A stretch of DNA of 64,000 bases from Protula sp. h YS-2021 (lineage: Eukaryota > Annelida > Polychaeta > Sabellida > Serpulidae), in assembly GCA_949752745.1 (NCBI GenBank), contig OX457027.1:18804603-18868602 (forward strand), read 5' to 3'. A model generated the notes under the pieces. That model saw only the letters and a program-made list of their open reading frames with translations, did no database searches and was not told the DNA's origin. Shown here one piece after another: positions 24,805 through 38,300 of this stretch. Every line of letters begins with the position of its first letter. The stretch's first letter is position 1. Both the position numbers and the translations under genes were made by a program.

Positions 24805-25960
24805 TGTGTCTGAAACTAGACCGTTTTTGCTATCGAGTAGCGCGAATTACACTTTTCAAGATATTTTTTTGACAATGGCCATGGCCGAAGAGATCAAGGT
24901 CACCGAGGTACTATATAACGTCTCTTACACCAAAAGGGTCGAAAATAAGTGCAAAGTTGCTCTATCTCTAATTTTTTCGAGATAATGGCAAACTTCCGGT
25001 TTTTTACCTTGAGTATAGCCAGAGGTCAAGGTCACCGAGATACCTCTTGCATAACGTTTGTTAGGCCCAAAGGAGCGCAAATAAGCTAAAAATCGTTCTA
25101 GCTCTAACAGTTTTCGAGATAATGGTCAACTTCCGGTTTTTTACCTTGACCATGACCGAGGTCAAAGTCACCGAGGTATCTCTTATATCACGTCCTTTTA
25201 GACAGAAAAGGTCGAAAATGACCTCAGAATGGCTCTATCTCGAGGTGATGTCCAACATTTAGTTCTTGTCCATGACCGAGGTCAAGGTCACCGAGGTACC
25301 TCTTATATAACGTCTTTTAGCTTTTAGGCAGAAAAGGTCAAAAATTAGCTCAGGTATCTCTTATATGACGTCTTTTAGACAGAAAAGGTCGAAAATGACC
25401 TCAAAATCGCTGTACCTCCAACCCTTTCGAGAAGATGTTAAACTTCCGATTTTTGACCTTGACCATGACCGAAGTATCTCTAACTGTTTTCGAGATAATG
25501 TTCCATCCTTCTCATGCTTTTCGACATGCAAAGGTTACCTGACCTTTGACCTCAAGCCTGAATGTCGAGATTTGGATCGCAATTAATTCTATACTGAACT
25601 CTGCAGGTGTTCAAACGAGGATTTGGGCGCTATTTCCAGCCACTTTTCGTCCTAAAATTGAGTTTTAAAAATATTTTGCCTCAGTTTGACCTTAACCATA
25701 GAGGTGAAGGTAAACAAAATGTGGATTTCACGAGGAATCATTACCCTCTATATCTCTGCCAAATGTCGTCTTCCTACGTCAAATCTGTACGAAGAGTTTT
25801 CTGGAAACTACTTTGAAGTAGCAGACATTTTGACCTCACTTTGACCTTGACCTTGTCAAAAAAAAATGCGAATTTCACGACCTCTTATCATCCTCTATCT
25901 GTGAGCCAAACTTCATCTTCCTACGTCAAACAGCGTAAACTAAAAACATAGATATTCCCT
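24805..25960 (+). repeat. ~137-bp tandem repeat, family A, copy 2 (decayed)
   Basis: Begins CTGAAACTAGACCGTTTTTG as at 19734. Units carry GGTCAAGGTCACCGAGGTAC, CTTATATAACGTC, AAAAGGTCGAAAATGACCTC and TTTCGAGATAATG. Past about 25500 the units change to a TTTGACCTTGACCTTG / CTCTATCTCTGCCAAA type. The only ORFs are short and shift frame between units. Confidence 0.75.
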
Positions 25961-26804
25961 GTTTCTACTAGATATTTTAATATGATGTTCGACGCTGACA
26001 CTTCGCTCACAGCCGTTAGGGGAACTGCAGCTCACTTGCATAAATTCCGGGTACGATACATAATGGTAGCGTTTAACAAGTGACTAAAGCACTTCCATTT
26101 TGTCACCACGGCAGCCTTTCGCAATAACAAGCGGCTGTTGTTTTTATCCAGTGGTAAAGCACAGATATCGTAGACCGTATACATACTTCTATTTTGTTCT
26201 TGAGCCAGACCCCCCCCCCCCCCCCCCAAAAAAAAGGCAAGTATTTACTGACTCTCCCACAGCAAGTTTTTATGACGGAGTGTATATACATATTTATATT
26301 TAAAGTAAGAAAATTGATGTGAATGTCAATAACGAAAATTTTTAGTGTTTACCAAACCATGCCAAAAATGGTACGTACTTCTCCCTAAAACACGCATAGC
26401 TCAAATCGGGTACTAAGGTACGCGTCATCAATCCAAAATATACCCGAGCAGGCGTCATCATTCCAAAAGGTAGGTGCCAGGTGAGCAAAAGCGCGTACAG
26501 TACCGGACTACGCGCCCAGCTGTCGGTAAGATATTTTGTATCAATACACGATTCGCTGCGGAGGGGTGGCGGGGGGGGGGGGGGATGGGGGTGTTCACGG
26601 AAATCGCTTTAATATATTATAAAGTAAGAAATTCCCACCACACAGTGACCCACCACGACACTTCAACATAAAGGTAATACATGTTCCGATTATCAATGAA
26701 CCTGGATTAGTTGTTCTGTCCTCGGAGGCATTCGAATGGTATGAATTTTATATCACAGATTTGTGACAGTGAAATTTATAATGCAGTAATTATAACTATG
26801 GCAT

Positions 26805-27035
26805 GGATTCTATGTCTGTATGTGGTATGGATTCTACGCTTGTGTGGTATGGATTCTGGATTCTATGTCTGTATGTGGTATGGATTCTATGTCTGTGTGT
26901 GGTATGGAGTCCATTTCTGTGTGTAGTATGGATTCTATATCTGTGTGTGGTATGGATTCTATTTCTGCGTGTGGTATAGATTCCACGTCTTCGTACCGTA
27001 TGGAGTACATGGCCAAGTGTTCATATAACATGGAA
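26805..27035 (+). repeat. 24-bp minisatellite (direct orientation)
   Basis: About nine units of TATGGATTCTATGTCTGTGT-like sequence plus GTGG. The 24-bp period makes eight-residue repeats in frame (MDSISVCG and similar), but no start context, splice sites or family match supports a gene. Confidence 0.85.
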
Positions 27036-27059
27036 TCTATGCAGATATAATATGAAAGT

Positions 27060-27300
27060 CACGTATACATATTACATGAAATTCACATGAAAATATAACA
27101 TGGAGTCCACGTATACATGCAACATGGAATCCACTTGTACATATCAAATGGAATCCACTCGCACATATACAATGGAATCCACAGGTACACATAACGTGGA
27201 ATCCACATTGAATCCACTTGCACATATACAATGGAATCCATATCTACACATCACATGGAATCCACTTGTACGTACACAATGGAATCCATGTTTACGTATG
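27060..27300 (-). repeat. 24-bp minisatellite (inverted relative to the previous array)
   Basis: About ten units of ATGGAATCCACTTGTACATA-like sequence. Reverse-complemented, each unit has TGGATTCCAT, matching the TGGATTCTAT core of the array at 26805-27035. Confidence 0.8.
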
Positions 27301-29766
27301 TCACAGTTCCACGTCTGCATTGCCAAGCTTTAGACGATTTTTATTTATTTCCTATCCATGAAATAACCGGTAAAGACAAACCGAAACTATCCAACAAAAA
27401 CATCTGTATGCCGATCTCCAACAACTAGAAATCACTGCAACACTAGAATCTATCACACCCAAATTAACAGAAGAGCAAAAAGCATTAAAACACAAAATGA
27501 AATGATCGCCTTGTATTATGGCCGCATAAATGTGACTAGCTAAATGCATTGGAAAAATACAATATTTTACAAAATCAACAAAGCACGTTTAATATAAAAA
27601 TATACAAAACCAACATTAACGGCGGAAACATCACACAGGACTTTCGATAAATATTACACAATTTGCATAGCAGAACGTAATTAATAAAAATATCACATAA
27701 CAATTCCACGAAAATATTTATCGGCAAAGCTCTTAAAAGAATACTTCTCTTACTTTTTTAATGACAGTGTCCTAGGATATTATGACCAGTAGAGATAAAA
27801 AAAGTTAGGTACTTAAAAGTATTATAGGAAACATGCCAGATAACAGCGATTCCTGCACCCGTATCCAATAACGTGACTCAAATTCAAACTCATAATTTTA
27901 GTAAATAATGGGATTGGCTTAATAAATAAGTAAAACTTCGGCTCAAATTTAGTCTAGAGTCAGACTCAGTTGAGCCAGTATGGTGTTGGCTTAATATTGA
28001 GTAAAGTTGGCAAGAAATCTAGGAAACCTTTGTTTCGAACAAAAAAAATATGATTCAAATACTTTAATTCACTAATTTATATCATACAAACCATAAGAAG
28101 TTCTAGAATTCAGCAGTTTTCGGTGTGGTGTAGCTCAAACTCGTATTGTTGAGCAAATACTGAAGTAATGTACAGTCGATCGGGTTCAATTTGAAGTACT
28201 CGTGACCAAGAAGAAAGTTCTAATTAACCGAACTGGCCAAAAAATTAAATTTTACTCGAACATTTCACAATTCGCCTTGTGCCTTATTTAAGGAAATCAC
28301 TCGTTACATCGTATTTATAATCCCTTTTCTAGTGTCACTTCACGCATTTCAATAAATCAAGTAATTTTTTGCACTCGTGTTATAAAATAATCGATTTTTT
28401 TCGACTAGCCTGAGTACAAGTGTATAAATTTCCTGTCGAGAGGCCATGTGATTTTTATGAGTTCGACGGACTGTGGCAGAGATTCATCGTGATCTTATCC
28501 ACAAAAGCAGCAATTCTTTGCATCAAAACGCCCCCCCCCTTACGTTGTATTTTGAATTGCATGATCCAAAGTCTTCTCAGTTGTAATCGTACACAACAAT
28601 ATGGTCGATATAGACAACGCAGATTAGCGACGTTGCATGCCCTACTCAGGAGTGACTAACCCCTATGGTTTTGATTTAGTAAACAGATCTTTCATATGTC
28701 CTTGAGCATGCACTGTTTGATTTGGTTATTGGGAATTCAAATAAACCGAAGCTGGTATTGAACGTACAACCAAAGAATGGGACCGACACATATGGTTTGA
28801 AATTAGCGAAACTTCAAATTATGCGAAATCAAATTATCCCAAAATTTCCGGCATACATATATGGGAAAGTACGCAGAACTTTTTTCATGGATACACAAAA
28901 TTGAGAGATCTGTTTCCTTTAGGACGCATAAAATCAGAAGCTCGACATATTTTCACTTTAAAAAATACCTTTATAACACTATTAAGGTCGCGAAAGGTCT
29001 GTGCCAATTTTTTTTCTGAAATTTGTCCGTATTTTAATCAAACGCCGAAAAAATACAAGACTATGAGGGACCTTCTGCAGAACATTCTAATTCATTTTAA
29101 AAGCAGTCGGGGATTTGTTGGAAGTATAGCATTTTTGCATATTTTCCAAATTTGTTTAGCCAATTTTAGGCGAAACGATAACAAATTTCTACAAATCTGC
29201 TAAGATCAAATTGGGATCATTCCTGCCAAATCCTGAGCCCAGGATAATAAAAGCAAACCCTCATTTTTACACACGTCACGTAATCGACGTCGAAAGAGTT
29301 TCGATCTCATGGTAAAACAAAACCGGAGTAGGTTATTTTTAACCACAGACGTTTTCTGTTAAGACACAAAAGCACAGGCGATTTCAGACCAACTGTCAGG
29401 GTTTTTTTTGTTGTTGTTATTTCTAAGGCAAGAAAATGAGTTGTTTATACAGTCTGCAACGTAAAATGACGAAATAATGAGAAAAATTCGATTTCTGTGA
29501 CAATCGATTTGTCAGAAGTCTGATGCGGAAGAATCTAACAAAAAATATCCGGTTTCGCATTTGCTTCAGAATTCTTATTTTAAATAATACAGTGTTTATA
29601 TATATACTGAATTACCTACTTTTTTCACATACACATACATGTACATAGAAAATCCACCATTTATGACCAATCATAATACTAAAATACACATTAATAAATA
29701 TGCATCTAATAAACTGCATTGAATTACGATACATAATAAAATGTGCAACACACTGCTGTTACCAAA
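27301..29766. other. Intergenic AT-rich stretch
   Basis: No gene is recognised. From 28700 to 29250 there are weakly repeated blocks ending in AGCCCAGGATAATAAAAG that look like decayed tandem-repeat element sequence. A C9 tract is near 28531. The remainder looks unique and non-coding. Confidence 0.5.
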
Positions 29767-30415
29767 ACAACACATAGCAAGGCCACAGGGACACGTCACA
29801 GAGACACATCATAGCGACACACCACAGCGATACGTCACAAAGACACATCACAGCGACACGTCACAGCGACACATAACAGCGACACGTCACAGCGACACAT
29901 CACAGTGACAAATTACAGAGACAGATCACAGCGACACGTCACAGCGACACATCACAGCGACACGTCACAGAGACACGTCACAGAGACACATCACAGCGAC
30001 ACGTCACAGAGACACGTCACAGAGACACATCATAGCGACACATCACAGCGACACGTCACAGCGACACGTCACAGCGACACATAACAGCGACACGTCACAG
30101 CGACAAATTACAGAGACAGATCACAGCGACACGTCACAGCGATGCATCACAGTAACAGATCACAGCGACACGTCATGGAGAGATATTACATGGACAAATC
30201 GCACTGATACGCCAGAGGGACACGTCGCAGCGACGGTTCACAGCGACACCGTCACATCCACAGATCACAGCGACAGATCAAAGAGACACGTTGCTGCGAC
30301 AGCTCACGGCGACACGTCACAGTTATACGTCACAGCGATCGTCACAATGATGCATCACTGATACATCACAGCAACACGTCACATTAACAGATCACGCGGC
30401 ACGTCACAGCGACAG
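29767..30415 (+). repeat. 13-bp minisatellite (CACAGCGACACGT)
   Basis: About 45-50 copies of a 13-base unit alternating mainly between CACAGCGACACGT, CACAGCGACACAT and CACAGAGACACGT. The array is clean from 29790 to 30180 and degenerates to the right. A 38-40-base phrase with CAAATTACAGAGACAGATC occurs twice (29908, 30103), which implies block duplication. Confidence 0.92.
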
Positions 30416-32380
30416 TGCTTCTCAACTTTACTCCATTTTATTACAGTCATCCTCTCTTATAATCATGTATCTTTGTTTATTGTGACTATCATTTCTCCTG
30501 GTTCATAACTATGAGGGAGGGGGGGGGGGGGAGAGGGGGGAAAGGGGGGGAAGCGGTCACTTACATTTAGTTTTTAACTTGAGGCTTTCAGGATAGGATT
30601 GGGGGACGAGAACAAGAAAACAAATCTTGACACACAGGTGTATGAAGTAAGCCTTAGCAAGTAAAAACTAGGCTAAAAGCATCGGTGGAAGGCCATGTTC
30701 TGCCACAATATACACATGTATTTGAAGGGAGTTGTATAAGAGATTTAAGTTGGATAAAGAAACAAATATTCTATTCATTTTACAACTTAATTCCTAACAA
30801 AACTTGAGTAAAATGCTCTCTGTGCTTCCGTACTCAACCGTTCACATTTGCCGTGTTGCCAAAACATGAACAGTCTACTTTCAAAAACAGCGAAAAAGAA
30901 GTGCGCAGCAAATGAGTCACTGATGACCCAAATGCAGTATAACCGCTTGCAACGATTACCACGAGCTAACACTGCAGGGCAGCACTGGCACACAAGTCAA
31001 TAACGAATGCAGTCACACTTTAATGCTCAACCTAAAGAAAGCATTGCCACGAAACCCATAAAAATGCCTCTGTATTTTTTTAATCTATTCAAAAAAAATG
31101 TTTTAATATTTCATGAAAACAGTGACTCTTTGAAACAAAATCAATAAGCTATCGAAGTTAAAAGAATATCGGCCAAAACTCAATAACAAAATAGTAAGCC
31201 ACAATCCACAGGTTAACAAATCGCTGTGACTATGGCAAATCTAGACGACAAGTTGCGACTTGTTTCATGGTCCAGTATTCCTAAGTCGCTGTTTTTCAGC
31301 TTCTTTCAGACGAAATGCAATAAAATGTCCTACTCATTCAATGTTTGAGACAAACCCTAATACGTTCCTCAATGGGAGGTGGTCAATATTCAAAGCAGAT
31401 GCATGACATCACAAAAATCTTCAAATTTCATTGGCCCACTGTAGTTACTATTAGTTGACTCATCAATGAACGTAAATATACTATGAATGAAAGTAAATTT
31501 ATGACTGAAATTGGAACCGTCTCAAAAAAAAAAATCCCCCAAGCGGAATGTAGCACTATAGGAAGGCCAGCTTGGGCTGGCCTTCCAAAAACACTTGGAT
31601 CCTTGAGTATCAGAGAACACTATACAGTAACACCTCTGTATTAGGAACGCCCCTGAAACAGGGAATGTTCACTTTACACGGGTGATCCCTTAAAAAGGTG
31701 AGTTATTTTACAGGTACAAAACCCCTCAGTCGTAGAGACATTGACAATAGGAAACAGAATCACAAAGCATGACCAAGTATACGACGTTGTTCCTTCCGCG
31801 AGTGGTGTTCCTCCCGCGAATGGTGTTCCTTCACGAATGGTGTTCCTTCACGAGACGTGTTACTATATTCACATACTGCGTCATACAATTGCGTCAGTGT
31901 GTGTATTTATTTCTCACGTAATTACAATATACACAAGAGTTAATTAACACCGTTAACTTTTTTCAATATAACATCACGAAGACAGGTAAACTTGTCAATT
32001 CAGACGACCAATAAACAGCATTTCAATGCAAGACATTCCAAAATTGAATGAGCGCTTTATTGAGCAAATTCGATGTCTTGCATGCACGAGCGCAATATGT
32101 CTCATTTGAACGCATCTGCAGCCCCACTCAAACTACTTCTACTACTGTTATTGCAACTACTGATAGCACTACCCTACTACTACTCTGACGACTTCGAAAA
32201 ATAGTAATAACTAACAAGATCTTCCCCCATGATTTTCATTCTCAAGACGTTTTGAAGAAGGGCTTCGGGGTACGGGTGGAATGGCATTGGACGGGAGTGG
32301 GAGTAGGGGCGAGGCGGTGGCTACGGAAAAAGAAAGGCTCATATGAAAAGACAAAGGCCCAAGGAACAATTTGACAAAAT
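30416..32380. other. Intergenic stretch downstream of SLC35E3
   Basis: Contains a G-rich tract (30519-30550), a perfect hairpin (31561-31586), an 18-bp repeat (31785-31855; GGTGTTCCTTCACGAAT-like, four units) and otherwise unremarkable AT-rich DNA. No exon is supported. Confidence 0.55.
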
Positions 32381-32386
32381 TTTATT
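32381..32386 (-). terminator. Candidate poly(A) signal of SLC35E3
   Basis: On the minus strand AATAAA (in ATCTAATAAAATTTTG) lies about 145 bases after the stop codon at 32531-32533. It is the first canonical hexamer after the terminal exon. The usual 10-30-base spacing to cleavage cannot be tested from sequence alone. Confidence 0.6.
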
Positions 32387-32530
32387 AGATGTTTTACTAC
32401 ATCTCACCACATAACTCAGAAACTATATGAACCAAAAAAAAAAAAAGGATTCCTCAGGTAGCAAGCAACAGGAGACCACCGGAAGTGACGCTAACATGCA
32501 GGATGTAGATACGCCTCACTGCTTAGTTCA

Positions 32531-33392
32531 TCAACATTCTTCTGGTGTTTCAGGCTTTTTCGGAGATTCCCCTTTTCGATGCTCCAGATATTTGACAACC
32601 AAATACGTGACCATGCCTGCAACAGCACAAGAACATGCGATTTTTTTTAGTTCTGGATTCCAGGCCCCAGAAAGTACAGTACATTCCAATCCATGTTTAT
32701 TTTACTTGTGAGAAAGAGGTGCGAAAAATCAGCTATGAAAGCCAGTTAACAACAATATAGTAATCAGAGGCAGTAAAAATAAACCGTGCTCGGCGAAGAC
32801 ACTTTTATGGGTGGTTTACTTTTGTTGTTGTTGTTGTTGTTGTTTATTTACTTCTTTTACAAAATTTAAACGAAGTATTTTTTTCTGAGGCAACATTTTC
32901 ACTTCGAAGTGGCTATCCGCACATCCACAATGTGCGGATCCATTCAACAACTTTTTTGTTGTTGCTGATTTGAATATGAACAAAATATATCTCCACCAGT
33001 TCCTGTAATGCGCATGCTCACTTAAATGGACACCCCTTAAGCACATGGGACTGGCACTCGGTTCAGAACAGAACCTGCCATAAAGTAAAATACAAACATT
33101 CATGCTAGTAAAAACTATCCCATAGAAACAGCTGCATAAATCAAGTAGGAACAGTAAAAAAACGAGTAGGAACAGCCATAAAAGATGAGTAGGAACAGTT
33201 ATAAAAAAACGAGTAGGAACAGCCATAAAAGACCAGTAGGAACAGTTATAAAGCACAATATACAATTACCGACTCTGCGGAACACTGAACGCCTTGCTAA
33301 GGGAGTTTAACTCCGGCCTTCGTCATATCATTCTAAACAACTTCGCTGGCATTCAAACAAATTTTGAGCATTTTCTTAAATCAGAGCTTTTT

Positions 33393-33424
<32 letters not shown>

Positions 33425-35256
33425 TTTTTTTTTTTTTGGGGGGGGGGGGTATTGGCGAATATCACGACTTTGCTTGCTATGGTTGTAGATCTTGACAGAA
33501 TTCGCATACAAAAGCATAAAAAACAAGATTGTCCATGGACAATGCCCCAGCTCACGAATGTTGATGTCAAGATTTATGACGTTAGGTACAACCTGTAACC
33601 CAAATTTCAAGAGAGAAAGGATGGCAAGATATCAATGGAGAAATGGTTTTACCGCCAATACATCCGCCAATTTTAGGCGAAACGTCAAAAAAGTAACAGT
33701 CCTGTGTTGTGTTTATTTTTTTCGAATCGCCAAAAAAGAAAAAAAAACTACATGTCCAAGGACCCAGCCGAGTTACCAAACAAGGAAAGACAGGAAAACT
33801 CTGAAACGAATACTGTTAGGCCAAAACATGAAGCATGTAAAATGCACTCAATTCGAATTTGGAGGCTATCCAAAAAGGGATGTTGGAGAGGTTGGGTTTT
33901 GACGATTCACGTATTTACCGACATTTACACAATTTTACAAAATTTTTAAAATTCCACCATTTCGGAATTTTTTGTCATTTGCGAAAAAAAAGCGAAGTCC
34001 AGGCGGAGAAGCCCTAAGAAACTTTCGATTAAAATTTTATAACTATGTGAAAAAGATTGAGAGAAATGAATGGTTTGACACTTCAGTTATTCACTACCAT
34101 TCACTCCAGTTTTTGTCAAATTTCAAAGTTCCGCCATTTCGGCAGTTTTTGGCGAACCGCGAAAAAAATAAAATAATTGCCTGGTAGGCGAACCCATGAG
34201 GAGCATCCCTGCGTAACATCTAAACGATTGGTGCAAAACTGTAGGAGTAGCATTTAAAAAATAGGTCAAAACGGGCACAAAAAGTGCCGCCATTTTGTCA
34301 GTTTTTCGTCAATCGTCAAAAAAAGTAATAGCAAGGCGGGGGACCACCCAGGGAACATTCCTGCATAATATCAAAACGACTGGAGCAAAACTGTAGGAGG
34401 AGTAGCATTTTAAAGAAAAAGTTTAACATACGCACATATATTCAAGCCCCCTATGGTGATACGACTAACCCTGTCCGACAACGTCGGCTGGGTTAAAAAA
34501 GAAAAAAGTAATAGCTACGTGCATATACACCACTACCTTCCATCAAAATTTTCGGCCGTTTCCATTTAAATCGTAGGAGGAAATAAATTTTCATGAAAAT
34601 TGTTTTTGGCTAAAATTCCACCAATTTTGTTCGAATCACGAAAATAACGTAATAGCCAGGTGGACTCGAATCACGAAAAAAAAAACGTAATAGCCAAGTG
34701 GGTACCAAAGCCTTCCACATTTAGCCAGAACTTCAAGAGATTAAGGCCAAATACCCAGGGCCAGCTGCGTTTTCAACAATGTTGGTGAATTAACAAAAAA
34801 GTTACAGCCAGATAGGTACTAATTTCCGCTTCCACAATTCAACATTTTAAGAAGGTAAGATTATACTCCTAGCGTTAGTAACGATATTAGTAAGAATCGG
34901 TTTATCGCCAATATTTCCGCCATTTCTTCCGAATTACGCAAAACCGCATCAAGCAAGTAAGTACCAATGACCACTATCTTTAATCAAAATTCCAAGATAG
35001 CAAGGCCATTTCTTTGGTGTGAATTAGATTTTACTGATTTTTTTTTTTTTCGTTTTTCGCGAATATTTCCGCCAACTTTTGACCAATCACCAAAAAAAAA
35101 AAAAAAAAAAAAATAACGGACAGATAACTAATAAATCCCCATACCCGTATGGACAGTTTCAAGACAATTAGGCTATTTTTCTTGAGCTGGTTGAGATTTT
35201 ACGAGAAAAAAAATTATCGCCAAAATTTCGACTAATGTTTGGCGAATAGCCAAAAA

Positions 35257-35301
<45 letters not shown>

Positions 35302-38300
35302 GCTAGTGGACACTTAGGTGCGCTTGCCAGCTAGACAAATAGTGTATACTACTGTTACTTAAAATAACAATGCAATGATCTTATTTTCCTGGAGTTCCTT
35401 AAGATTTTACTTATTTTTTTTTTTTTTTACTTTTCCATAAAATTTTCACCAATTTATTGGCCGATCACCAACAAAAGTAATAGCGAGTTAGGTGATATTG
35501 CCTGCTAGCTTTCTTTGGAATTTCGAGACACTAAGACTATTTTCCTGAAGTTCGTGAAGATTTTTTAGTTTTTCCCCAATTTTGACCAATCCCCAAAAAT
35601 GTAACAACAGGAAGGTATGAAGCCTGCTACCTTCTTTTAAAATTTAAAGACAGTCAGACTATTTTTATAGATTTCGTCAAGATTTTACTGACAATAAATT
35701 TGGTTTTCCACCAGTTTTGGGCCAATCACTAAAAAAGTAATAATCAGGTGGGCAGTAACGCCTGCTACCTTCACCTAAAAACTTGAATGCAGAAAGACTA
35801 TTTTCCTACAGTTAGTAAAAATTTAACAAAAAAAAACAAAACAAAAAAAAACAATAATTATTACATTTTCCGCCAATTTTTGGCGAATTGCCAAACCAAG
35901 TAACAGACAGGTGGACACCTATGCACCCTACTTTCCACCGAAATTGTAGAATGTTTCCATGAAAACCCTGGGTGATATTTTTTTACAGAAAATTGGTTTT
36001 TGGCCAATATGTCCGCCAATTTTGGCGAACTGACAAACAAAGTAATAACCACTTAGGTAGTAATGTTTTCTGACAATTTTGGCCAATCACAACATTGTAA
36101 CAGCCAGCTAGATAAATAGTGTCTGTTACTGTTACTTAAAATGACAAAGCAATGATTTTATTTTCCTGGAGTTCGTTAAGATTTTACTGATTTTTTTTTT
36201 TTTACTTTTCCCCAAAATTTTCACCGATTCATTGGCCAATCACCAAAAAAGTAATAGCCAGTTAGGTGGCATTGCCTGCTAGCTTTCTTTGGAATATCGA
36301 GACACTAAGACTATTTTCCTGGAGTTCGTTAAGATTTTACTCATTTTTTTTTTTTTTTTTTTTTTTGTCTTTAACCAATTTTGACCAATCCCAAAAAATT
36401 GTAACAACAGGAAGGTATGAAGCCTGCTGCCTTTCCTTAAAATGTAAAGACAGTCAGACTATTCTTATGGAGTTCGTCAAGATTTTACTGACAATATTTT
36501 TGGTTTTCTGCCAGTTTTGGGCCAATCACTAAAAAAGTAATAACTAGATGCTCGAGAAGCATGAATCCGCCGCGTTCGCGCAAATTGTATACCTGATTAT
36601 GATGTTCCTGTGAACAACTGTTCGAAAGAACACCATACAGCCTTGTGGTCAGTGAAGTAGAGGTTTGTAGAGCCAGTGGTACATGGTTGATTTGGTGTGA
36701 AGATAATAATCAATCCACCCACTAATGCGGCCTGTAGGCGCGTGAGAGCGATATGTGTTATGCTCATTCCTAATTCATTTCTTCCATTTTTTTAAGTTTT
36801 GTCATTTTGACAATTTTAGTCGGATCCGGTCGAATCCTGGTCACTGCACTGCGGGATGCTTAGGAGCAGCCCTGGGTAAAATCTTAAATCAATCCACCCA
36901 CTAATGCGGGCTGTAGGCGCGTGAGACTGATGTGTGTTATGCAAAGTCCTTATTCAGTTTCTGCAATTTTTTAAAGTTTTGTCATTTTGGCAATTTTGCT
37001 CGGATCCAGTCGAATCCTGGTCACTGCACTGCGGGATGCTTAGGAGCAGCCCTGGGTAAAATCTTAAATCAATCCACCCACTAATGCGGGCTGTAGGCGC
37101 GTGAGACTGATGTGTGTTATGCAAAGTCCTTATTCAGTGTCTGCAATTTTTTAAAGTTTTGCCATTTTGGCAATTTTGCTCCGATCCGGTCGAATCCTGG
37201 TCACTGCACTGCGGGATGCTTAGGAGCAGCCCTGGGTAAAATCTGAAATCAATCCACCCACTAATGCGGGCTGTAGGCGCGTGAGACTGATGTGTGTTAT
37301 GCAAAGTCCTTATTCAGTTTCTGCAATTTTTTAAAGTTTTTCCATTTTGGCAATTTTGCTCCGATCCCGTCGAATCCTGGTCACTGCACTGCGGGATGCT
37401 TAGGAGCAGCCATGGGTAAAATCTGAAATCAATCCACCCACTAATGCGGGCTGTAGGCGCGTGAGACTGACGTGTGTTATGCAAAGTCCTTATTCAGTGT
37501 CTGCAATTTTTTAAAGTTTTGCCATTTTGGCAATTTTGCTCCGATCCGGTCGAATTCTGGTCACTGCACTGCGGGATGCTTAGGAGCACCCCTGGGTAAA
37601 ATCTTAAATCAATCCACCCACTAATGCGGCCTGTACGCGCGTGAGACCGATATGTGTTATGCTCATTCCTAATTCATTTCTTCCATTTTTTAAAGTTTTG
37701 TCATTTTGACAATTTTAGTCGGATCCGGCCGAATCCTGGTCACTGCACTGCGGGATGCTTAGGAGCAGCCCTGGGTAAAATCTTAAATCAATCCACCCAC
37801 TAATGCGGGCTGTAGGCGCGTGAGACTGATGTGTGTTATTCAAAGTCCTTATTCAGTGTCTGCAATTTTTTTAAATTTTGCCATTTTGGCAATTTTGCTG
37901 GGATCCGGTCGAATCCTGGTCACTGCACTGCGGGATGCTTAGGAGCAGCCCTGGGTAAAATCTAAAATCAATCCACCCACTAATGCGGGCTGTAGGCGCG
38001 TGAGACTGATGTGTGTTATGCAAAGTCCTTATTCAGTGTCTGCAATTTTTTAAAGTTTTGCCATTTTGGCAATTTTGCTCGGATCCGGTCGAATCCTGGT
38101 CACTGCACTGCGGGATGCTTAGGAGCAGCCATGGGTAAAATCTGAAATCAATCCACCCACTAATGCGGGCTGTAGGCGCGTGAGACTGAAATTGCACAGA
38201 CGGACAGACGGACGGACAGACAGACGGACAGAATGAAAACTATATCCGTCCGGTTCCCGGCGGATAACCAGGTGCACAGTAACGCCTGCTACCTTCACCT

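Noticed and set aside
26820..27333. Short ORFs with eight-residue repeats (MDSISVCG, MESTCTYT)
   Set aside because: By-product of the 24-bp minisatellites; present on both strands.
29767..30415. CRISPR-like array
   Set aside because: The repeats are 13-bp head-to-tail units without unique spacers, in an animal genome; a minisatellite.
32816..33265. 149-codon open frame ending in poly-Gln on the minus strand
   Set aside because: The Gln run is a (GTT)n microsatellite and another part is a 24-bp tandem repeat; no gene features.
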